64,000 nucleotides of DNA from positions 62,001-126,000 of the forward strand of contig CALULH010000003.1 of the NCBI GenBank assembly GCA_944321435.1, in the 5' to 3' direction. This DNA comes from an uncultured Coriobacteriaceae bacterium (GTDB lineage: Bacteria > Actinomycetota > Coriobacteriia > Coriobacteriales > Coriobacteriaceae). Shown one piece after another: positions 8,210-15,928 of this stretch. A program made the position numbers and the translations under genes. Within the stretch, counting starts at the first letter, position 1. Each line of letters opens with the position of its first letter. The notes beneath the pieces are model-generated. The model ran no database searches, had not been told where the DNA came from, and saw only the letters and a program-made list of their open reading frames with translations.

Positions 8210-9124
8210 TTACAGCGTTCGCAGGTCGTAGGGGGTGGTTTGGTACACATAGTAGTTGAGCCAGTTGGTGTAGAGGAGCTGGCCCTCGGCGCGCCAGGTT
8301 ACGAGCGGCTCGCGCGTGGGGTCGTCGTCGGGGTAGTAGTGCACCGGTACGTGGATGGGTAGCCCGCGCGCCACATCGCGGTCGTACTCGCGCTTCAGGG
8401 TGTCGGCATCGTACTCGGGATGGCCGAAGACGAAGAAGTGCTTGCTGTTGCGGCTCTTGGCGATGGTGACGCCGCACTCGTCGGAGTAGGCGACCACCTC
8501 GAGGTTCTGGTTGGCCACGATGTCCTCAAAGCGCATCTCGGTGTGGCGCGAATGCGGCATCATGCTCACGTCGTTGAAGCCGCGCACTAGAGGCGAGCTG
8601 GGCTTCAGCAGCCTGCTGGGAAACACACCGAAGCACTTCTCGGACAGGGGGTACTTGGGCACGCCGTAGTGATGGTAGAGCGCCGCTTGCGCGCCCCAGC
8701 ACACGTGCAGCACGCTGTGCACGTGCTCGAGCGACCAGTCCATGATCTCCACCAGTTCGGGCCAGTAGTCAACCTCCTCGAACTCCATCTGCTCGACAGG
8801 GGCCCCGGTGATGATCATGCCGTCAAAGCGCTCGTCCCGTACTTGGTCGAAGGTGCGGTAGAACGTCTCCAGGTGCGTGGGCGAGGTGTTCTTGGCATGG
8901 TGGCTTGCCATGCGCAGCAGCTCGATTTCGACCTGCAGGGGCGTGTTGGAGAGCTTCCGCATGATCTGCGTCTCCGTCACGATGGTGGTGGGCATCAGGT
9001 TAAGCAGCAGCACGCGCAGCGGGCGGATGTCCTGGTGCATGGCGCGGTGCTCGGTCATGACGAAGATGTTCTCGCCCTCAAGCGTGGCGGTGGCCGGCAG
9101 AGCGTCGGGGATGCGGATCGGCAT
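8210..9124 (-). CDS. metAA: Homoserine O-acetyltransferase (MetA family)
   Basis: The 304-residue protein is a full-length MetA. It carries the nucleophile Cys142 in [10 protein letters not shown], and His235 with Glu237 in [10 protein letters not shown]. The segment [17 protein letters not shown] places Glu at residue 111. In this family Glu at this position is associated with acetyl-CoA use and Gly with succinyl-CoA, so O-acetylhomoserine is the expected product, although the family is often named succinyltransferase. That agrees with the divergent neighbour metY, which uses O-acetylhomoserine. The two genes share a 103-bp intergenic region. The two steps give homocysteine for methionine synthesis by direct sulfhydrylation. 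Confidence 0.93.
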   Translation of the reverse strand: MPIRIPDALPATATLEGENIFVMTEHRAMHQDIRPLRVLLLNLMPTTIVTETQIMRKLSNTPLQVEIELLRMASHHAKNTSPTHLETFYRTFDQVRDERFDGMIITGAPVEQMEFEEVDYWPELVEIMDWSLEHVHSVLHVCWGAQAALYHHYGVPKYPLSEKCFGVFPSRLLKPSSPLVRGFNDVSMMPHSRHTEMRFEDIVANQNLEVVAYSDECGVTIAKSRNSKHFFVFGHPEYDADTLKREYDRDVARGLPIHVPVHYYPDDDPTREPLVTWRAEGQLLYTNWLNYYVYQTTPYDLRTL

Positions 9125-9157
9125 GCGAAATCTCCTTGCAATCGTTTACCGGACTCA

Positions 9158-9187
9158 TTGTACGGCAACCGCGCGCGTGCGTATAAT
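9158..9187 (+). promoter_or_regulatory. metY promoter
   Basis: TTGTAC (9158-9163) and TATAAT (9182-9187) are 18 bp apart and end about 40 bp before the metY start. No SAM riboswitch fold is seen in the short leader. Confidence 0.65.
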
Positions 9188-9227
9188 GCCCGGGACATCA
9201 CTGCGTACCGAGAGCGAGGAGAAGCGT

Positions 9228-10523
9228 ATGGCAGACACCCAGCGCACCGAGCGTATTGGCACCACCTGCGTGCAGGGCGGTTATCGCCCCGGCGACGGCG
9301 AGCCGCGCCAAGTGCCCATTTACCAGTCCACCACCTGGAAGTACGACACCTCGGAGCACATGGGGCGCCTGTTTGACCTGGAAGAGGCGGGCTACTTCTA
9401 CACGCGCCTGCAGAACCCCACCAACGACGCCGTGGCGGCCAAGATCGCCGAGCTCGAGGGCGGCACCGCCGGCATGCTGACGAGCTCGGGCCAGGCGGCC
9501 AACTTCTTCGCGCTGTTCAACATCGTGAGCGCCGGCGACCATGTGGTGGCCAGCTCCGCGATCTACGGCGGCACCTACAACCTCATCGCCCACACCATGA
9601 AGCGTATGGGCATCGAGAGCACCTTCGTGGCGCCCGACTGTACCGACGACGAGCTGGCTGCGGCTTTCAAGCCCAACACCAAGGCGGTTTTTGGCGAGAC
9701 CATCGCCAACCCCTCGCTTGACGTGCTGGACATCGAGCGCTTCGCCGCCGCGGCCCACGCGCATGGCGTGCCGCTGATCGTGGACAACACCTTCCCCACG
9801 CCGGTGCTCTGCCGGCCCATCGAGTGGGGCGCCGACATCGTCACGCACTCCACCACCAAGTACATGGACGGCCACGGCGCGGGCGTGGGCGGCGCCATCG
9901 TGGACTCGGGCAACTTCAACTGGGACGAGCATGCCGACAAGTTCCCCGGTCTCACCACGCCGGACGAAACCTACCACGGCGTCGTCTACACCCAGAAGTT
10001 CGGCCAGGCGGGTGCCTTCATCACCAAGGCCACCGCTCAGCTCATGCGCGATCTGGGCTCCATCCAGAGCCCGCAGAACGCCTTCCTGCTCAACATGGGC
10101 CTGGAGAGCCTGCACGTGCGCATGCCGCAGCATTGCAAGAACGGCCAGGCCATGGCCGAGTTCTTGTCCCAGCACCCCAAGGTGCGCTTTGTGAAGTACC
10201 CGGGACTCCCCGGCGATCCGTGGCACGACCTGGCCCAGAAGTACCTGCCCCACGGGTGCTGCGGCGTGGTGAGCTTTGGCTTTGCGGGCGGACGCGCGGC
10301 AGCCGAGACTTTCATGAAGAACCTGCACGTGGCGCAGATCGCCACGCACGTGGCCGACGCGCGCACCTGCGTGCTGCATCCGGCCAACGCCACGCATCGT
10401 CAGATGACCGACGAAGAGCTCACGGCCGCCGGCATCGCGCCGGACATGGTGCGCCTGTCCTGCGGCATCGAGGACACCGACGACCTCATTGCCGACGTGG
10501 CCCAGGCCCTGGAGCAGTGCTAG
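9228..10523 (+). CDS. metY: O-acetylhomoserine sulfhydrylase / aminocarboxypropyltransferase
   Basis: A 431-residue PLP enzyme of the Cys/Met metabolism family. Seen are QVPIYQSTTWKYDT near the N-terminus, FYTRLQNPTNDAVAAKIAEL, GTAGMLTSSGQAANFFALFN, and the PLP-lysine motif VTHSTTKYMDGHG. The long insertion with HYHGVVYTQKFGQAGAF-type sequence and the C-terminal LRLSCGIEDTDDLIADV segment are typical of MetY. It converts O-acetylhomoserine and sulfide to homocysteine. ATG 9228 follows the ribosome site GAGGAG. Divergent from metA. Cystathionine gamma-synthase is the alternative, but the insertion pattern and the Glu111 form of MetA favour MetY. Confidence 0.92.
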   Translation: MADTQRTERIGTTCVQGGYRPGDGEPRQVPIYQSTTWKYDTSEHMGRLFDLEEAGYFYTRLQNPTNDAVAAKIAELEGGTAGMLTSSGQAANFFALFNIVSAGDHVVASSAIYGGTYNLIAHTMKRMGIESTFVAPDCTDDELAAAFKPNTKAVFGETIANPSLDVLDIERFAAAAHAHGVPLIVDNTFPTPVLCRPIEWGADIVTHSTTKYMDGHGAGVGGAIVDSGNFNWDEHADKFPGLTTPDETYHGVVYTQKFGQAGAFITKATAQLMRDLGSIQSPQNAFLLNMGLESLHVRMPQHCKNGQAMAEFLSQHPKVRFVKYPGLPGDPWHDLAQKYLPHGCCGVVSFGFAGGRAAAETFMKNLHVAQIATHVADARTCVLHPANATHRQMTDEELTAAGIAPDMVRLSCGIEDTDDLIADVAQALEQC

Positions 10524-10568
10524 CGAAGTCTCCTGCGGGCAAGTGACCCCCAAGGCGATAACGGCAGG

Positions 10569-10599
10569 GCGGGCGAGAAGGACGGTCCTTCTCGCCCGC
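10569..10599. terminator. Hairpin after metY built from the GGGCGAGAAGG motif
   Basis: GCGGGCGAGAAGGAC (10569-10583) and its perfect inverse (10585-10599) are one base apart. It lies 45 bp past the metY stop and probably ends transcription or stabilises the mRNA; there is no T-run. Confidence 0.6.
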
Positions 10600-10624
10600 A
10601 TCTGCCTCGCGCTGGTCCACCTGA

Positions 10625-10694
10625 AATAATCGCACCGAAGGCATCGATTTGGGCGATAAATGCCCCTGAAACTGATGCCTTCGGTGCGATTATT
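10625..10694. terminator. 21-bp perfect inverted repeat between convergent genes
   Basis: AATAATCGCACCGAAGGCATC (arm 10625-10645) and its exact inverse (10674-10694) enclose a 28-nt loop; T-runs or A-runs lie on both sides. It sits between metY and the minus-strand regulator and can act as a bidirectional terminator. The loop is long for a terminator. Confidence 0.7.
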
Positions 10695-10739
10695 TTTGGC
10701 GATGTGGGGGGCGGGGCGACGTGCCCGCCGCGTTCCCGC

Positions 10740-11507
10740 CTACACGCTCTGGCCCTCGATGAGCCGATAGCCTATGAGCTGCGTTTTGCTGACGGGCTCG
10801 CCGCGGAACAGGCGCAGCACGGTTTCGGCGCAAACGCAGGCGGCGACCTCGACGTCGAACCGCACGGTGGTGAGCGGCGGCGTCACCACCTCCGAGGTGT
10901 CGTAGCCGCCGAACCCCGTGACCGCAACATCCTCGGGGATGCGCAGCCCCAGCTCGCGCGCGGCCTTGTACACGCCGTAGGCAATGCGGTCGGTTGCGCA
11001 GATGAGCGCCGCGGGGCGGTCGGGTGCCGTAAGCGCCTCGAGTGCCACCTCGTAGGCGCGCGGGTACGTGAAGTCGGCTTCGTACACGCGCGCATCGGGC
11101 ACGCCGCCGTTGGCAAGGCCGGCCAGCACGCCCTCGCGTCGGCGCTGCCCCACAGCCATGTCCCGCTCGCTCACCCAAAGCAGGCCGACGTTGCGGACGC
11201 CGTGCCCCGCAACGTAGCGTCCCAGTTCTTCGCCGGCGTTGAAGTTGTCGTCCAGGATGGACGCGCCCTCGGGGAACTCCTGCCCCATGAACACCACGGG
11301 CGTGTCGATCCGGCGCACTGCCAGGATGTGCTCCGGCGTGATGACAGTGGCCACCACGATGATGCCGTCCACGTTCATGCGTGCAAGGTTGCCGATGCTG
11401 TCAACCTCGAGCTCGAGGTCACCCTCGGTGTTGATGATGGGCGGCGTGTAGCTCTTAGTGCGCAGGTAGCGGTCGAGCGCGGTCATGACGCGCGGCGTTA
11501 CGGTCAA
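10740..11507 (-). pseudogene. scrR: LacI-family sugar regulator lacking its DNA-binding domain
   Basis: From about 11504 downward the minus strand encodes a normal LacI/ScrR effector-binding core: RVMTALDRYLRTKSYTPPII, NVDGIIVVATVI, GAALICATDRIAYGVYKAA-type segment, PEDVAVTGFGGYDTSEVV and the closing LIEGQSV. The helix-turn-helix headpiece and hinge (about 60 residues) and the first strand are absent. The frame instead runs into unrelated sequence which, on the other strand, encodes the end of a PTS permease. The break lies at 11504-11512. The neighbouring sucrose hydrolase suggests it was the sucrose repressor. Without the headpiece it cannot bind DNA. A short protein may still be made from 11576. 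Confidence 0.85.
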
Positions 11508-11976
11508 GGCCTCGCTTCTGGCCGATCCCAACATCGGCAACGACTTCCTCAACCCGCTGATGTCCGTGGCGCTCATGGGCCAGGGTGGGGCTGTGCTTGG
11601 CTACATGGTGCTGCACATCAAGAGCGCCAAGACCAAGGAGCTGTGCATCCCGTCGTTCGTGTCCACGCTCTTCGGCATTTCCGAGCCAGCTATCTTCGGC
11701 GTGAACCTGCGTTGGAAGTTCCCGCTGGTGGCGGGCTGCATCGGCGGCGCGGTGGCCGGCGCGTACGTGTTCCTCGCTGGCGTCACGGCGCTGGGCTTTG
11801 GCACGACCGCCCTGCCCGGCTTGGCCATTTGCGACCCGGTGAGCACGGGCATCTTCGGCTCTAACGGTTACGTGAACTACATCATCGCGCACATCATCGC
11901 CTTGGGCGTGGGCTTGGTGCTCACCGTGGTGTTCGGCAAGGTGGTCGAGAGGCGTCAGGGCAAGACGACTGCGTAG
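11508..11976 (+). pseudogene. scrA: Sucrose-type PTS permease EIIC, C-terminal remnant
   Basis: The last 155 or so residues of a glucose-family EIIC are present: SLLADPNIGNDFLNPLMS, AKTKELCIPSFVSTLFGISE, PAIFGVNLRWKFPLVAGCI and a C-terminal helix ending VVERRQGKTTA. The EIIB domain and roughly the first two thirds of EIIC are missing. Its left boundary is the same junction that truncates the divergent regulator, so one deletion removed both 5' ends and the shared promoter region. The remnant cannot transport or phosphorylate sugar. It is followed by a strong terminator. Confidence 0.85.
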
Positions 11977-12104
11977 CGGCTTCGGCCTTCCGGCGGCTGC
12001 GAGGCCGGCGGCGCGCATCAGGGTGTCGCGTCGTCGGCCGCACGGGCGCCCGCGGCGGTTCCCCCTGCCTTGTGCAGCGCTGCGGGCGCAAGCCGCTTTA
12101 CGGC

Positions 12105-12138
12105 GCGCCGCCGGGTTCTTTTCCGGCGGCGCTTTTTT
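12105..12138 (+). terminator. Intrinsic terminator after the EIIC remnant
   Basis: GCGCCGCCGG pairs with CCGGCGGCGC across an 8-nt loop and is followed by TTTTTT. It separates the permease remnant from the hydrolase gene. ATGTGCC (12168) and GGCACAT (12196) further down form a weak dyad before the hydrolase. Confidence 0.88.
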
Positions 12139-12261
12139 GGCAGAGTTTCTCGCGTGCCACGCTGCGCATGTGCCACATTATGTACGGCCCCACTGGGCAC
12201 ATCGTCGCGGCATGCCAAATGAGGCGGTGCTTAACTCGGTACATCGCGGAGAGAGTGCGTT

Positions 12262-14043
12262 ATGGATGAGAGCAGGACGGGCACGCCGTGCGGCGAGGCG
12301 CCGGCCGCGGACGGCGCGCAGGCGGCCGTGGCAGCGCTTGCGCAGGGCGCGCGATCAGCGCGAAGCGCGGTGGAGGCCTCCGCGCCGCTGCACGGCGGCG
12401 CGCGGGAGGTGCGCGCGTTGCCCGCGGATGAGAACAACGGATACGCGGCGCAGGTAGAGGAGGCCTACGGGCGCATGCGCCGAAAGGGTACGGATTCCCT
12501 GAGGCCCGTGCTCCACTTGTCGCCGCTGGCGGGGACACTGGCTGATCCCAACGGATTGGCGCAAGTGGGCGATACCTACCACATCTTCCATCTGAACAAC
12601 CCCCTGGGCTGCGAAACCTCCGAGCGCACGCCGTGCGTGTGGGCCCATTGGACTACGCGCGACTTTGTGCGCTACCGCCGCGAGCCGGTGGCGCTTTACC
12701 CCGACACCGTGCGCGACCGCGACGGCGTGTACAGCGGTTCGGCCCTGGTGCGGGCAGGTTCGGTTTACCTGTACTACACCGGCAACGTGCGTCATCGCGG
12801 TGACTATGACTACGTCCACGCGGGGCGCGAGCAGAACGTGATGCGCGCGGACCCAAGCCCGGCTTCCCACTCGTGCCGGAACGTGCGTTTTGGCGAGAAG
12901 CGCCTGCTCATGACCAACGACGATTTTCCCGCCCGCATGACGCAGCATGTGCGCGATCCGCAGCTGGTCGACCAGGATGGCGCGACGATGATGCTTTTGG
13001 GAGCGCGAACCCAGGATGACGAGGGGTGCGTCTTGGTGTACCGGGCGTTGGACGACGCCCCTGCCGGTGCGCCGTCGCGCTTTGCGCTGGCGGGGGCGCT
13101 GGCTACGCCCGAGCCGTTCGGCTACATGTGGGAGTGCCCCGATCTTGTCGCCTTGGAGGGACGGGAGTTTCTGCTTGCCTGCCCGCAGGGCATCCCGCAT
13201 GAACGTTGGCGCTATCAGAACGCCCATCAGTGCGGGTACTTTGCCCTGGAGGGGTCGCTTGCCCAGGCTATGGGCGAGAAAGGTGCGCCGGCGGAGGGTG
13301 CGGCGACCGAGAGGGACGCGCGCTGCGACGAGGGGGGCGCCCGCCGCGCTGCGCCCGCGGCCCTGTGGGGCGGTGACGAGGGTGCTCCGGTTTCGCTTGT
13401 GCCCGTTGGGGCGTTCACGCAGTGGGATTACGGCTTTGACTTCTACGCTGCGCGCACGTTGAGGTGCGCGGACGGCCGCGTGCTGCTTGTGGGGTGGATG
13501 GGCATGCCCGACGCGCCGTATGGGCGCACGCCGTCTGCCGACCGGGGCTGGGACCAGGTGCTCGCTATGCCGCGCGAGCTCGTTCTGCGCGACGGCCGCG
13601 TATGCCAGCGCCCCCTGCGCGAGCTCGCGTCCCTCCGCGGGGAGGCGGTTCGGTTTGGCGTTCCCGCGGCGTCGGGCGGGCGCACATTCCACGCGCGCAG
13701 CTTCGAGCTCGACGTGCGCCCGGAGCGGCCGGACGCCGACCTTGTCCTGCGCCTGCGCGAGGACGCGGAGATCAGGTACCATGCGGCCGAGCGCGAGCTT
13801 GTCTTGCGCATGGGGCCGGTGTGCGGCGCCGGTCGCGACGAGCGTCGCATGCGGGTGGGCGACGAGGGCCTGACGCGGCTGCAGCTGTTCGTGGACGCCT
13901 CGACGTTGGAGCTGTTCGTCAACGACGGCCGCGCGACCATGACGAGCCGCATTTTCGGCGAGGACGACGCAACGCTCCTGAAGGGCTTCCACGGCGAGGG
14001 GGTCTTTTACCAGATGGTCCCCTTCGTCATTACCGAGGCGTAG
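12262..14043 (+). CDS. scrB: Sucrose-6-phosphate hydrolase (GH32)
   Basis: A 593-residue GH32 protein. The nucleophile motif is LADPNG with Asp95 (usual WMNDPNG, here Leu-Ala in place of Met-Asn). A transition-state motif VRDPQLV and the acid/base motif MWECPDLV follow. The C-terminal beta-sandwich contains FVDASTLELFVNDGRATMTSR. It hydrolyses phosphorylated sucrose imported by a PTS. Two oddities: an Ala-rich N-terminal extension of about 70 residues, and a low-complexity insert near residues 335-375 (starting AMGEKGAPAEG) between catalytic core and sandwich. The GGAGAGAG site supports ATG 12262. Since its own PTS permease and regulator are truncated, substrate supply and control are doubtful. 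Confidence 0.9.
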   Translation: MDESRTGTPCGEAPAADGAQAAVAALAQGARSARSAVEASAPLHGGAREVRALPADENNGYAAQVEEAYGRMRRKGTDSLRPVLHLSPLAGTLADPNGLAQVGDTYHIFHLNNPLGCETSERTPCVWAHWTTRDFVRYRREPVALYPDTVRDRDGVYSGSALVRAGSVYLYYTGNVRHRGDYDYVHAGREQNVMRADPSPASHSCRNVRFGEKRLLMTNDDFPARMTQHVRDPQLVDQDGATMMLLGARTQDDEGCVLVYRALDDAPAGAPSRFALAGALATPEPFGYMWECPDLVALEGREFLLACPQGIPHERWRYQNAHQCGYFALEGSLAQAMGEKGAPAEGAATERDARCDEGGARRAAPAALWGGDEGAPVSLVPVGAFTQWDYGFDFYAARTLRCADGRVLLVGWMGMPDAPYGRTPSADRGWDQVLAMPRELVLRDGRVCQRPLRELASLRGEAVRFGVPAASGGRTFHARSFELDVRPERPDADLVLRLREDAEIRYHAAERELVLRMGPVCGAGRDERRMRVGDEGLTRLQLFVDASTLELFVNDGRATMTSRIFGEDDATLLKGFHGEGVFYQMVPFVITEA

Positions 14044-14135
14044 GGCAGGAGCGTGCGGCACCGGGGCTGCTCGCCTTGTGCGCGGTGGTGCCGGGTGTGG
14101 GCGGTGGTGCCGTGTGCGCCTGGGAGGTCCTGTCC

Positions 14136-14550
14136 GGGCGAGAACCACGTTCGTACGAGTCGGATGGACGAGAATCACACTCATACGAGCCAGGTGGGCG
14201 AGAACCGAACTTATACGAGCCAGGTGGGCGAGAAATGCGCTCGTACGACTGCGGTTCTCGCCCGTATGCCAGGCGCTGTCCAAAACATACCCCCCATGCG
14301 TTCTTTCTGCCTGCGTGATAAGCACATAATGCGTGCCGTGCTGTTTGCCGAGCGAGAGGCCCCCCTCGTATGAGTGCGGTTCTCGCCCACGTGGGTCGTA
14401 TGAATGCGAGTTTCGCCCGTCGCTTTCGTATGAGTGGGGTTTTCGCCCATCCTGCCCGCGTGTCCGCTCTTCTCGCCCGCCGCGCCCGTGCGAACGCGCT
14501 TTTCGCCCGTTGCGCTCGTGCGAATACGCTTTTCGACCGGGGCGCTCGTA
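14136..14550. repeat. Inverted array of 30-bp units, family 1, copy A
   Basis: Units start at 14136, 14166, 14196 and 14226, exactly 30 bp apart, each opening with GG(G/A)CGAGAA. After a core with CCAAAACATAC and CACATAATGCGTG, inverted units start at 14367, 14397, 14427, 14457, 14487, 14517 and 14547, again exactly 30 bp apart, each with a CGTATGA-like start and TTCTCGCCC or TTTCGCCC. The array fills the gap between the convergent hydrolase and lipid kinase genes. There are no spacers between units, so it is not a CRISPR. Confidence 0.9.
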
Positions 14551-15513
14551 TTACACCGGCAGCGGTTTGAGCACTGTCAGCGCATGGGCGAGAAGATCCA
14601 CCTCAAGGCGTGCGGCCTGCAGGCGCTCGCCATCTGCTTGGATGGGGTAGTCGTCCGCGCCCAGCTCGATCTCGAGGTGCCGTGCGCGGCGCAGGCGGAT
14701 AAAGCGCGATCCGGTATGCTGGGCGTTCTTGGCGCGCAGCAGCAGCGTGAGCGCCGTGAGGCGCCCGGCGCGGCCGGTGGTGTGGCAGATGTCGAGAAGC
14801 CCGTCGGCGGGGTCGGCGTCCGGGCAGATGGCAAAGCCGGAGCCGTAGGTCGGCCCCAGCTGAATGGCGAAGATGTACGTCTCCAGGTCTTGGGGCGGTT
14901 CGTCGTCAAAACGGACGCGCAGCTGAAAGGGACGGAACGCGCCGGTCAGGACGTTCCACCCGCTGAGCAGGTACAGCGGGGCGCCGCTCAGGCTGATGCT
15001 TCTGCGCAGGCTCTGCGTGTCCAATGCGATGGCTGCGTCCAGGCCGCAGGAGAACGTCTGGACAAAATACTCCGTGCGGAAGGTGCCGGATGCATCCACG
15101 GTCCGCACGCGCCCCACGTCGAGGCGGCTCTTCTCGCACGCCAAAAGGCGGGCAAAGTTGTCCTCGCCGGGGCGGATTCCCAGCGTGCGGGCAAAGTCGT
15201 TGCCCGATCCCACGGGCATCACGCCGAGTGCGGGGCGCCGGCTGGGGGCTATCTGCATAAGGCCGCAGGCCACTTCGTGGATCACGCCGTCGCCGCCCAG
15301 GGCGATCACGGTCTCGTATCCGGTGGCCTGGCGCGCGAGCTCGATTGCGTGGCGGGGGCGCTCGGTGAGGGCCAGCGTGAAGGTGTCGGTGGCGTGGTGG
15401 TAGAGCGCCAGGAAGCGCTGCAGCCTTTCGGCCGCCGCCCCGCCTGCGCCGGACTGTGCCTGCGGATTGGCTATGATCAGCGTGCGTCCCAGCGGCGCTG
15501 CCTGCTTAGGCAT
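14551..15513 (-). CDS. Diacylglycerol kinase family lipid kinase (YegS/BmrU type)
   Basis: This 320-residue protein has the DAGK catalytic signature TVIALGGDGVIHEVACG and the nucleotide-loop motif GVMPVGSGNDFARTLG. An N-terminal strand LIIANPQAQSG starts the Rossmann-like ATP domain. The beta-sandwich C-domain contains YGSGFAICPDADPADGLLDI with the Asp pair expected for Mg2+. It phosphorylates diacylglycerol or a related lipid at the membrane. Its 3' end touches the last inverted unit of the 30-bp array. The enzyme is intact. Sphingosine or ceramide kinases have the same fold, but bacterial members are usually DgkB-like. Confidence 0.88.
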   Translation of the reverse strand: MPKQAAPLGRTLIIANPQAQSGAGGAAAERLQRFLALYHHATDTFTLALTERPRHAIELARQATGYETVIALGGDGVIHEVACGLMQIAPSRRPALGVMPVGSGNDFARTLGIRPGEDNFARLLACEKSRLDVGRVRTVDASGTFRTEYFVQTFSCGLDAAIALDTQSLRRSISLSGAPLYLLSGWNVLTGAFRPFQLRVRFDDEPPQDLETYIFAIQLGPTYGSGFAICPDADPADGLLDICHTTGRAGRLTALTLLLRAKNAQHTGSRFIRLRRARHLEIELGADDYPIQADGERLQAARLEVDLLAHALTVLKPLPV

Positions 15514-15792
15514 GTGCGGCCCCCTTGCGTTTCTCGCCCAGCGTGCACGTGCTTTGCATCCTAGTATATCCGCGCGCCTTGCGCTGGGGGGCGGGCATGG
15601 AGGCGCTCGGCTTCAGCCCGCCGTCGCGATCCGCGCGCCCTGCGCCGGGGGCGGGCGCAAAGCGGGGCCTGCGCGGCGGAGGGGGGCGGGGCGCGCGACG
15701 GGGAGCGCTGCCTTGGCGGCAGGATCGGCGTTTCTGCATAAAACTGGCTGGTTTGGGTATCAATATCCCTGTGTTGATTCGTTCGTTTGCGC

Positions 15793-15828
15793 GGGCGGGC
15801 CTTTGCACAAGAGCAAGGCCCGCCCTTC
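15793..15828 (+). terminator. Hairpin before the antiporter gene
   Basis: GGGCGGGCCTT (15793-15803) pairs with AAGGCCCGCCC (15815-15825), followed by TTCTC. It lies in a 415-bp gap between the lipid kinase start and the antiporter; on the minus strand it precedes the kinase. An attenuator or stray terminator is possible. Confidence 0.6.
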
Positions 15829-15928
15829 TCGTATGCGCTGTTGGAACCACACGTTGCGCGGACGCCCCGCCTCTGCGCCCCGCCTTGACTGCCCGGCCCG
15901 TATCCGCCTCGTTTGAAAGGCCCCGCCC

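Noticed and set aside
9125..9227. SAM riboswitch between metA and metY
   Set aside because: The interval is only 103 bp, contains a plain promoter and a ribosome site, and shows no SAM-I core.
14136..14550. CRISPR array
   Set aside because: Units adjoin without unique spacers, the right half is inverted, unit sequence varies, and there are no cas genes in the window.
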